From NCBI RefSeq assembly GCF_037126465.1, contig NC_088204.1:15506804-15570803 (forward strand): a stretch of 64,000 nucleotides of DNA, given 5' to 3'. Both the position numbers and the translations under genes were made by a program. This DNA is from Ornithodoros turicata (lineage: Eukaryota > Arthropoda > Arachnida > Ixodida > Argasidae). Below the pieces are notes generated by a model that was given only the letters and a program-made list of their open reading frames with translations, made no database searches and was not told where the DNA came from. This document shows positions 12,104 to 20,199 of the stretch, in pieces. Positions within the stretch are counted from its first letter, which is position 1; the number at the start of each line of letters is the position of its first letter.

Positions 12104-12176
12104 CTATCGTATCCTGTCTTTGTCGATCTTTTGACCCTCTAAGTAGATGGGAGTCACTTTGGCAGGCTTGAAAGAC
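12104..12176 (-). CDS. POMGNT1: POMGNT1 exon 21 (stop)
   Basis: The acceptor is CTGTTTTTCAG. The exon encodes [20 protein letters not shown] then RIR and TAG (12104-12106). It matches the VTPIxLE tail of vertebrate POMGNT1, residues 636-659. Confidence 0.92.
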
Positions 12177-15100
12177 CTGAAAAACAGTCAAGGCAGTGTC
12201 GTTAACCATTTGTGGTCGGTACGTAGATGCGGCATTTTGTTCTACGTACGAGTATGGGGAGTTTGGCACGCCAACAACCAACAGTTGACTACCCTTCATG
12301 AAGAACCGCCACATGCTCTGCGGGGGGAAAAAAGGAAAGCCAAAAGTGAGGTGACACTGCACACAGCGGTTTAAAACGCTGAACATACCTTATGATATCC
12401 CCTTGAGTCAAGGTCCCATATTTTGAAACACTGTAAATCGTGCAAAATGACGAGCAGCCGTGTGTTATAATGCTTAACGAGGTATTTTTTTTCCCCTTCC
12501 GATCTTACCTTTGCAATCTGTAGCCACGTAGAAAAATCCCTGAGCCCGTTCATCTTGATGAACATCACGTACACTTCACCCTAGGGCCACGGGAGAAGAA
12601 GAAACGTGTCAAATATCTGCATGTCTGCTTCCAGTGCACGTCTTGCATACTCACTTTGGTGTCCGGCACAAAATTTTCCTCGCAAGGGCTTTTGCTGTGG
12701 TCGAGCACGATTGCTTTGCGGAGGAGGTTGTGTATGACTTCCTCGTATTTGTCCTTCTTTACGCTGCAGGAACATTGAGTATGGTCGATTAGGAAGTCTG
12801 AAATGACAGCGAAGCCTTCGTACCTATCGATACCCTTAATTTCCACATGAGGAAGGGTGTTGAAAGCATGCTTTTTAAAGTAGACGTCCTGGAAGTAGGA
12901 ATTCATGTTGAGTCCAGAGGAACCGAAGTGGTACGTCCTCGATATGTCCGGCACGATGCATTCGCGTCCCTTGCGAACATCTGGCAGACGCATCCACATG
13001 TCCCAGTCCCAGAGCTACAACAAAAGTGTGTAAAATCTAGTATATACTTTTCCTAGCTCTGTTGCTTGCAGGTGTAAAACGCGTTACAACCAGAAGTGTA
13101 CACAGGTGCAGTTATATCTGCGGATATCAGCGGAAATTTGCATGGATAAAATGTGGATACAATCGCATGCCTCGGTGGAACACGCAGATATCAGGGTCAC
13201 TATCCACAGATATTCCGTACATGCAGCTATAACTGAAGTATGTACTGCTCGCTTTAATGTTAATTTGAACGCAGTTTTGCTCGGCGGAGTGGGGCGAGGC
13301 ACCCCCAGCGGCACTGAGGAGAAATAAAGGAAGATAATATTTGGATTATCCCACATGTTCTATATGGGTCATTAGCCAGGTGCTCTGAAGGCAACGTCGT
13401 TCCCCGCATACGGTACAGAGCGCCTGGCTAACGATAGCCAGCCCTGTAGCATAGGTGGCAGAGTTCAAACACTCTCTCCCTTTATTACTTCTATATGCAA
13501 CTAGGGGCCTTTCGCTCCCACTCTGTAAGGCGAAGTTGCATTTAAGTTAACGTTGCTGCAAGCGGTACTTAGTGAATGCAAAATGGCGTGTCGAAGCGTG
13601 TCATTCTTGCATGGTTTGTACTACTATACCTAGACAGACCTAGACCTAAACAGTTTGTACTATAGCAGGAAGTAAAAGTGTTTGTCACATTTTCATCGTG
13701 CAAACTTTTTCCCTATGAATGCAACGATTGTTGATGTGCTGATATACTGTTCAATATCCATGCAGACGTGGATACACGCTTCAAGCTCCATTCATTCATC
13801 ATCATTCATCATCTTGAAATAAAGCTGTTGTTGTCTTGGAAGCACAAGTACTATGAGGATGCAGTTAGTGTCACTCTTATCCACACTCTATTTCTAACAT
13901 TACCAACATAACTTTTTTGTTTTAAATTCTCGAGCACATACTCCTAGCTATTTTACTGCCGCTCAGAGTCATTATGCAAGTAGGGGCTAAGGAAACTAAA
14001 GTCTGAGCTATGTACAGTATAGCTAAACTACGAAAGAGTAATTGCATCAGTAATGTTAATTTGTCCCCTGCACTTCGAATTTTTCATATGTAATCCTCTA
14101 TTTTCTGCATGGGGGGGTAAAACCGGTATGCTTTAAGATCCGATTGATTAGTGGACACATGTTACATTCACAGTATACGTTTCCAGGTACCTTTTCCGGA
14201 GTGGGCCATCGGGGCTCCAGCTCTTCCTTGTAGAGGCTCTTTTTAAGAATCCATCCTAGGCCTGGCATTGTTTCCACTCGATACAGGAGAGACGGATCCT
14301 CACTTGTGTGTTCATAGCCCTGGTTGTAAAGTAGGGGATTTGCAGCTAACCCGTTCCACATGCAAAGTCATCTAGTGTAAAGGTACCTGGTCATTCCATG
14401 CTGAGATACAGTAGATGCTCTCATCTTCCTCAAGAAGTCTCAGGGTTTGACTAAAATAGCTGAGAAGGGAAATTTGTTTGATGCATGTGGCATGGGAAAA
14501 GTTACTTGCCACAGCAGCACTTTATTATAATTTCCAGCTTTTTTTACCTAAAGAAATCTGGCGACACATCCAGGTCTTCCTCAATCACAATGGCATACTT
14601 GGCATCCTAAAAAATGATGTTTCCAGTCATCACGCCCACTTTCTTAGCTCTCTGAAGCAAACACAAACAGACAAAGTAGATGCCTTACTGGGAAGAGGTT
14701 AAACGTGGCAGTAAGACTAGCTTTGTAATGTTGAGAAATGCGAGCATTCTTCAGGCCCAATGGAGTGTGCTAGAAGAGAAAATGCAATCCGCTTCTGCAA
14801 AAACTGGCTCGCGGTGAAGCGCACCATTCTGTGGCAGCGAAAGGCTCACGACTTACTTGAATTCCGCGTATGTTGAACAATTTTGTGACTTCAAGCGGCT
14901 CCTGAACATGAAAAGAATCCTGTTATAGAATAGCACTGCAGGATTTGAAAAGCTTGCACAACTGTATATAAGGGACGTACCTCAAAATACCCATCAATAA
15001 ATACTGTTACCATTCTTGGGTTGACCCCATGTGCTGAGAGCAGAGACCTCAGCATCCTAGGAAAGGATCACCATGGTCACATTGCATCAGAGCTTCACTC

Positions 15101-18100
15101 CGCTGGTACTGAAAACAATGTGTACAATATTTCCTCACCTGTACAAGTAGTGTGGCCTGTTGCTGGCTATGATGGCTACCGGAACGTCCTTTATCCGGTT
15201 GTTTGTTATCTGCAGTAGGTCACATTTACTTTGTCATGCTACTTTGGAATTGCATTTGCCCTCGAGTCTTCTCAATAGCAAAAGCGTGAATCTGGTCCAC
15301 GACCTACTAGATCATAACGACCATGTCATAGGCATACCTTCCCAGCACCGCATTTGGAAGTCAGTGGTGGCGCTACTCATCGTCCTGGTTATTGCTTCCT
15401 CAACTTCTACGATACTTTGTACTTCAGCTTACCTAGCATATTTGTACAGGCGGTGGATGTCCCACAGAAGATGTTTGATTCTAAAGTAGATTCTCATCAT
15501 TCTATGCGTTTTCATAGGAGCTGTTGCTGTTGTCTGCTACGGTAGTCGTACGCCCGCTTCTGCGCGTTCAAAATTCAAATTTGCATTGTCCAATCGTGAT
15601 GTAGACCTTGCGGGCTGATGAGTAGCGCCCCCTAGCGGATCGTGCGGACGGGCTTCCTCATAGGGGTTGCCAATTATGACATGGTCGTTTCTAATAGGTC
15701 GTGATCTGGTCCCCACTCACCGGCTCTGGACTGAAGGACAATGGTGCCGGATCCGAACAGCTGCAGACGCTGCCATAGCCCTCGATATGATTGCAGAAGG
15801 CACGCCGCCGTTGGTTTTCTTCCGTGTCTTGCCAATCACATTCACTTTCTGCGGTTTGAAATAGACACGAAGCTCATTATGCTGTACACCAATGTGGTTG
15901 CTAATGTTTACCTTCAACAGGCACTAGAGGTACCTCTACTTTGAGCACAACAGGGGCACCCCAGCTATTGAACTCTGGGCTTTTGCTGTACGATTCTCCG
16001 AACATTTTACCTAGCAAAGAAATATTTTGAGAGAAATGTTAAAACTTTGCACACAACCGTGAGCAATATTTTTATAGACTAATTGGCAATGTCATGAAGT
16101 GTTCCATTAAAAATTCCTTCAAGTCGATGCGGGACAGAACGCCGTCCCACAGGCAGGCTGGCGGGACAGAAGGACCTGTCTCACCTAAATCAGTATGTTT
16201 GGCTCACATTAGTTTGGCATTGTTTGTAACTTGGTTGAGTTTAGTCCTAAATTCGGGGGGGAGAGGCTTCTAACCAAGAACTTAGAAGTCTTAATAATGA
16301 CTGCTGACAATTAGGTCTGCTTGCACACAAATGTCCGTAAAGGTAGCAATGCCTCAATTGTCAATCAGCACGAAATGTTCTTTTGACTTACTATGCTCGC
16401 ACTACTCGGAAACAAAGTGTGCAAAAGTAAACGGTTGTGCGTTGTACCTCCTTTCTGAGTAACCATTGTCCACATATCACGCCATCCAATGACGTGAGAC
16501 TTCTTGCTTCCTAACCGCTTCAGCAAGTCACGTGCTGGCTGCTTCATTTGGAAGGTTCCCTCGTCCTGGGTTAGATATTTTACGGAGTTTTACAGTCACA
16601 AATACAGCACCGGTGGCCGTCGCGGGCACTACCTTAATTGTGAAGATGAGGACTCTACCATCCGACACCATGTTCAGGAAGAGCGCCATAGCTTCATCTT
16701 CGTGGGGAGAATATGTGTCAAACATGCGCTGAGCCATCACGCTCCCCTAGAATAGCATCATAACTCGTAAGCAATTCTGTAACATCCTGCATTACGGGAC
16801 ACTGAAACCCTGGGGGCAACTCACTGTAGCTTGATTGAGCACAAGGACATGTATTCCACGACCTTTGTTATCTTCAGAGTCATCGAGTATCTGTAAAAGA
16901 ATGGCTGCTGTAGAGACACGAGGCTGATGTCAAACATTGCTGAAATGCACCTGCAAACGTACCGTCGTTCCATCTATAGTGATGGAGACTTTAGACTGAC
17001 TGGATACCACTTCGGTCGTGAGTGTCTTCGGAAGGCTCTCTTGGAGACGCAGTCCTCCGTGCCTCCCTTCTCCTCCTGAATTTTGATCTGTGAGCAAAAA
17101 TTGCGGGATATAGTTATGAGAGTGCAGTATCATTACCTTTTTCTATACGAGCAAATATTTCGAGTACATTTTCCGGGAGACGAACTGCAATCGAACTGTT
17201 CTGGGACTGAGACTGTAAGCACACGACAATTTACCTGATCTTAAATATTGGCCACCATCCTCTTCGAAGAACTCTCCTCGTGCGCAGGGACACACTGCTC
17301 CCAGTGCTACTGCCATTGTTGGAAATCTTCCTGGAAATCCTGTTCTTGGAGCGTGTGAAGCACTTTCTGCAATTCACGCTGGACACAGTGTCACAGAAAG
17401 AGGAGCTTCACACGCTCCAAGAATGGCACTTCTAGGAAGCGTTCCAACAATGGCAGAAGTGCTGGAAGGGGTGGATCTCTGTGCAAGGAGAGTTCTCGGA
17501 AGGGGACTGTGGTAGGGTGCATTTTTCTTTCGCAGAACTGTTTGGTTACACTTCAGTATTTGCCCTGGCCCTCCATATATTATACCAGGCTCGAAAAGTT
17601 TCACCTTGGCAACTCGTTGTGTACTGAAGCTTCCCACCAATGCAGTTTGAAGCATTTTGTGCACCACTCGTATAACGTGTTACCGCTATGTCTTAGAGGA
17701 AATGTTATAACAATTTAACTTGACGTAGAATATAGATTTGAAGTAATTTAAATGGCATCCGCTGCCGGCATGACCCGCAGCAGCAGATTATCATAGCAGA
17801 CGACACTGACTGTCGTCATCACATTTTTGTGGCTGTATGGGCATATGAAAATTCGTGGAAGTTCAAGTTGTTTCCAGAATCAAATTAATCAAAAAATGTG
17901 CTATAGGTTGCTATTTTACCACTCTTGGACATATTATCACAATTCACAGACAACACGATCCAACCTCCGCTATTCTGGGCCATGTAGGCATGAGCTTTCA
18001 GGACTTGTGTAATACGTAGAGGCTGAGGCTTACCTATGGATGGGGATTCCTCCTGCAATTTCCGACTTGTGTCCATGATGAACATTACGTTGATGACGAC

Positions 18101-18791
18101 TGTCACAGACAGGATAGCCAGCAGCAAGTACTGAAATCACGGGACATGCAATTTCCATTATGTGCTTCACGAGAACGGTTGCAGCACATGTAACGTGTAA
18201 AGGAAATCACCCGTTTGTTGCGCCGGCAAATACAGGGACTCTGCTACTGAAGGAACATTTGTGTAATGTTTTATACGTAATCAATTTGAAAATTGGATGC
18301 TTACTACCAAACTGAATACTAAAATGCTTTTTCGTAGCGATCCTGAACACCAAAAGAAATCCTGTGACAGCTTTGACTTTTTTTAATGGTCTGGAGTGTC
18401 ACTTTGAAGGCGTATCTCATGTAAGCTTAGGTGTCCGAGGTTTCACTTAGGGCTCGCGCACTTTTTCTTTAGGCTGGTTTCACACTAGCGTATTTGTCGT
18501 CCGTTTGCTTCAGAAATAGAACCTGAAGCCAATCGGGCTCCTTAGGTTCCAATGGGCCCATTTTGGCTTCGTTAAAAACACGGCCGAGAAAAATGTTAGT
18601 GTGAAATGGGCCTTAAACTGTGTTCAAATCGTGAATTTCTTTATTACCTGGCACAGCCTGGCAAAGACACGCCGATGGCGCATGTGCCTGACATAAAGGC
18701 CTGCCCTGAGAAGGGTGCAGCCCTTCGGCAGCGGCGGGAACGCGACCGCTGTGAGTGCGCCCTGAGGAGCGCCAGCCGCCGAGGGCGACAT
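12104..18791 (-). CDS. POMGNT1: POMGNT1, complete 21-exon coding sequence
   Basis: The gene encodes protein O-linked-mannose beta-1,2-N-acetylglucosaminyltransferase 1, a Golgi type II enzyme that adds GlcNAc from UDP-GlcNAc to O-mannose, classically on alpha-dystroglycan. Exons joined 18791 to 12104 give 660 codons including the stop (659 residues; human 660) with every GT-AG phase compatible. Residues 1-48 are cytosolic. A hydrophobic anchor ([17 protein letters not shown]) spans about 50-67. The stem lectin-like domain contains [13 protein letters not shown] and [12 protein letters not shown]. The linker has [14 protein letters not shown]. The catalytic GnT-I-like domain contains [12 protein letters not shown], the metal-binding EEDLD at 397-401, [25 protein letters not shown] and [10 protein letters not shown]. 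The start is the first ATG after an in-frame TGA. All these blocks are intact, so the gene looks functional. Confidence 0.96.
12250..12317 (-). CDS. POMGNT1: POMGNT1 exon 20
   Basis: The exon lies between CCCCCCGCAG and GTACGT. It encodes [20 protein letters not shown] and PYS, residues 614-636, and matches the LVVGVPxSPYS motif. Confidence 0.95.
12389..12430 (-). CDS. POMGNT1: POMGNT1 exon 19
   Basis: A 42-nt exon, [14 protein letters not shown], has acceptor GATTTACAG and donor GTATGT. It matches the human CLHIWDLDVRGNHR stretch. Confidence 0.93.
12509..12580 (-). CDS. POMGNT1: POMGNT1 exon 18
   Basis: 24 codons, [19 protein letters not shown] then LQIAK, lie between GGCCCTAG and GTAAGA. 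It corresponds to the VAFIRM...FTTWTQLAK segment. Confidence 0.93.
12655..12763 (-). CDS. POMGNT1: POMGNT1 exon 17
   Basis: The acceptor is GTTCCTGCAG. The exon encodes [14 protein letters not shown], then [20 protein letters not shown], ending before GTGAGT. It follows a 60-nt intron. The VLDHSKxPCE motif is conserved. Confidence 0.95.
12824..13014 (-). CDS. POMGNT1: POMGNT1 exon 16
   Basis: The longest exon (191 nt), acceptor TTGTTGTAG, donor GTACGA. It encodes [27 protein letters not shown] and [19 protein letters not shown], the core of the catalytic domain, residues 476-539. Confidence 0.96.
14191..14319 (-). CDS. POMGNT1: POMGNT1 exon 15
   Basis: 43 codons between TTTACAACCAG and GTACCT. 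It encodes [39 protein letters not shown] and TPEK. It is highly conserved catalytic-domain sequence. Confidence 0.97.
14387..14459 (-). CDS. POMGNT1: POMGNT1 exon 14
   Basis: The acceptor CCCTTCTCAG is used. The alternative TTTTAG nine bases downstream keeps the frame but would drop three family residues (YFS). The exon encodes [20 protein letters not shown] and WNDQ. Confidence 0.93.
14548..14606 (-). CDS. POMGNT1: POMGNT1 exon 13 (metal-binding motif)
   Basis: It encodes [24 protein letters not shown] (residues 397-401) is the DXD-type motif that holds the divalent metal and UDP-GlcNAc in this enzyme family. The acceptor is ATTTTTTAG and the donor GTAAAA. Confidence 0.96.
14689..14769 (-). 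CDS. POMGNT1: POMGNT1 exon 12
   Basis: 27 codons: [20 protein letters not shown] then ATFNLFP. The acceptor is TTCTCTTCTAG and the donor GTAAGG. It is nearly identical to the vertebrate segment. Confidence 0.96.
14857..14901 (-). CDS. POMGNT1: POMGNT1 exon 11
   Basis: 15 codons, [15 protein letters not shown], between CATGTTCAG and GTAAGT. It corresponds to EPMDVVALFGLRGIQ in the human protein. Confidence 0.94.
14981..15056 (-). CDS. POMGNT1: POMGNT1 exon 10
   Basis: It encodes [19 protein letters not shown] and IDGYFE. The acceptor is CCTTTCCTAG and the donor GTACGT. It is the start of the catalytic Rossmann-like domain. Confidence 0.95.
15139..15209 (-). CDS. POMGNT1: POMGNT1 exon 9
   Basis: It encodes [20 protein letters not shown] and YLYR (last codon split). 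The acceptor is CTACTGCAG and the donor GTGAGG. It matches VPVAVIAGNRPNYLYR. Confidence 0.95.
15298..15703. mobile_element. 0.4-kb MITE family X, copy 2 (in POMGNT1 intron 8)
   Basis: TIRs begin CACGACCTACTAGATCATAA and end ATAGGTCGTG. A perfect 8-bp target duplication ATCTGGTC lies at 15290-15297 and 15704-15711. On the transcribed strand the element begins at intron position +18, just downstream of the 5' splice site of exon 8. Confidence 0.92.
15721..15848 (-). CDS. POMGNT1: POMGNT1 exon 8
   Basis: It encodes [38 protein letters not shown] and SPEP. The acceptor is AAACCGCAG and the donor GTGAGT. The cysteines of [14 protein letters not shown] are kept. Confidence 0.95.
15912..16010 (-). 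CDS. POMGNT1: POMGNT1 exon 7
   Basis: It encodes [20 protein letters not shown] then [12 protein letters not shown]. The acceptor is TTTGCTAG and the donor GTAAAC. It matches [20 protein letters not shown]. Confidence 0.93.
16448..16565 (-). CDS. POMGNT1: POMGNT1 exon 6
   Basis: It encodes [20 protein letters not shown], then [16 protein letters not shown]. The acceptor is CTAACCCAG and the donor GTACAA. It is the end of the stem lectin-like domain. Confidence 0.95.
16633..16746 (-). CDS. POMGNT1: POMGNT1 exon 5
   Basis: 38 codons with [20 protein letters not shown] and GRVLIFTIK. The acceptor is CTATTCTAG and the donor [18 protein letters not shown] is the stem-domain signature. Confidence 0.97.
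16825..16890 (-). CDS. POMGNT1: POMGNT1 exon 4
   Basis: 22 codons, [20 protein letters not shown] and AT. The acceptor is CTTTTACAG and the donor GTGAGT. GRGIHVxVLNQATG is conserved. Confidence 0.96.
16963..17087 (-). CDS. POMGNT1: POMGNT1 exon 3
   Basis: It encodes a low-complexity linker ([16 protein letters not shown]) then [11 protein letters not shown], the first strand of the stem domain. The acceptor is TTGCTCACAG and the donor GTACGT. Confidence 0.9.
17259..17504. mobile_element. Foldback hairpin inside POMGNT1 intron 2
   Basis: The left arm (about 17259-17361) and right arm (about 17405-17504) are inverted copies. They share CTGCCATTGTTGGAA and CTTGGAGCGTGTGAAGC around a loop of about 43 nt. 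The pair would form a ~100-bp stem in the pre-mRNA. No coding content and no clear target duplication were seen. Confidence 0.8.
18034..18130 (-). CDS. POMGNT1: POMGNT1 exon 2 (membrane anchor)
   Basis: It encodes [20 protein letters not shown] followed by [12 protein letters not shown]. This is a single hydrophobic segment of the type II signal-anchor kind, aligned with the human LLVTVIVNIKLILDTRR. The acceptor is GTGATTTCAG and the donor GTAAGC. Confidence 0.92.
18472..18612. mobile_element. PIF/Harbinger-like MITE in POMGNT1 intron 1
   Basis: The ends GGCTGGTTTCACACTAGCG and the complement of GTTAGTGTGAAATGGGCC are inverted. A TTA duplication lies at 18469-18471 and 18613-18615, typical of PIF/Harbinger. 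At 141 bp it has no coding capacity. Its near end lies 36 nt from the exon 1 donor on the transcribed strand. Confidence 0.8.
18648..18791 (-). CDS. POMGNT1: POMGNT1 exon 1 (start codon)
   Basis: The ATG at 18791 is the first after an in-frame TGA upstream. It opens a 48-codon GC-rich exon ending RRVFARLCQ before GTAATA, in phase with the membrane anchor. The basic RxxRxxCQ stretch resembles the human juxtamembrane sequence. The rest of the N-terminus is not conserved, so the start is supported by frame rather than similarity. Confidence 0.8.
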
Positions 18792-18960
18792 CGCGCGGCC
18801 GTCCAATCACTCTGCAGCCGCCATCCCGGGAACGTGAGCCGCCTCGGACCGGAACGGAGCTCGGTCCGGGCCACCGCCAGCTGAACACTGGACACACGAT
18901 AGCCGCCAGGACATCGTTCCACTGAACTGCGCTGAAAAGAGAAAATAAAATGGATTGGCG
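18792..18960 (-). promoter_or_regulatory. CpG-rich 5' region of POMGNT1
   Basis: GC and CpG density rise sharply from about 18680 to 18900 around the start codon, against AT-rich flanks. This fits a 5'UTR/proximal promoter. No TATA box or other defined site was identified, and the transcription start is unknown. Confidence 0.35.
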
Positions 18961-19410
18961 TAAGCAGGTTAGGCGAGATACCGCAATCTGATTGATCACT
19001 TTAGCATAGGACATAGTTTTCGCTCCGCTTTCGGTTAGTGTTTCTACTGTCTTATTTCTAATAAGTGCCAGGATATACGACAAACGCGCGGAGGTCCTGC
19101 GCCTCAAACTACTGATACGTTTATGAAATACTTGTTTACCAGGAATAATAATAAAAATAAAAAACGCTCCATCACGTCAAGAGCACTACTACTAACTTCG
19201 CGTCCATGTGCTTCACTGCTAGCGCACACACTCTTCCAGAGAACGAAAGGAGAAAGTGGACTTCAGTCAGCATATCACTCGGAAATTTAAAAGCCTTCGC
19301 TCATCAACGAAGATATCTGGGATGCCTCAAATAAACGTCGTGTCAAAGCCGAAAGTCTAAGGATGGAGTACTCCGCAGTGTCGTTTCAGTTAAATACATC
19401 AGAAAGGGAA

Positions 19411-19466
19411 CAGTGGCAGATCCGGGGAAGAGGGGATCGCCCCCCCCCCAAAAAAAAAAAAAAAAC
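19411..19466. mobile_element. Fragment of CAGTGGC(A/G)GATCC hAT-type end
   Basis: CAGTGGCAGATCCGGGG followed by a C/A run resembles one end of the hAT-like MITE at 3541. No partner end or target duplication is seen nearby, so this is a decayed or solo end. Confidence 0.4.
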
Positions 19467-19878
19467 CCGCTAGGTTACACGAATTCAAACAACTCAGGGA
19501 CTGTGTCGTCCCTAATTGTGGTCTGCCTCGGCCGATTCACGTTGTTTAACGTTGTTGCTGGGTTACGCATTCGTTTTCCTCCTCTCCCCTCCCACATTAC
19601 GCGCTTCGGCAATGAAACCTCCTCCCCCCCCCCCCCAGCCCCCAAGAATAAAAAGTATAGATGTCGATTCACTCCTGCTGGTGTATCGTCATCAGTAAAT
19701 CGTGCCGCCTTACCAACGTTTACTGCAGCTGCTTTTCGCTTTATTGCATGTGTACAGTCAATGACAAAAATAATCTTAACAACATACGAGAACAGTATTT
19801 TTTTAGCTATTAAGCATACCCCAGTCGTGGGCGGCCGTTTCGCCTTTTCGGGGTGAGACATGCTTTAGGGTCGGGGCG

Positions 19879-20199
19879 ATATTCTCCAGAATACTTAAGG
19901 GAAAATATGCACAAAACGTCATAGCTTTCTGCTGTCATATGAGCGCGAGCGCTCAGCGTCATGTCTTTTCGTGCTCTCCAATCATGCGGAATATCCTGCG
20001 GCTCAGCCACAAGATACTCCGTAGCAGACGACAGGCCCGATGGTGTCGTCTGCTATTTGCGCAGTGCGCCACTACCGATATTCTAGCGCCGTGCGAATGC
20101 TCAACATGAGACGCCGTGAACTTCCGCCCCGTGAGCAGTTTTATTTTCCTATGTCTTCCAGAAGAACATTCCATGGAGATGTCACTCGTGTGAACACAC
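19879..20199. mobile_element. MITE family F3, copy 1
   Basis: The ends around TATTCTCCAGAATAC and CTTCCAGAAGAACATTCC are weakly inverted. The core has TCATAGCTTTCTGCTGTCA, ATATCCTGCGGCTCAGCCAC and GTAGCAGACGACAGG. The same core recurs at 33518, 38655, 49155 and 51712. It is non-coding. Confidence 0.65.
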
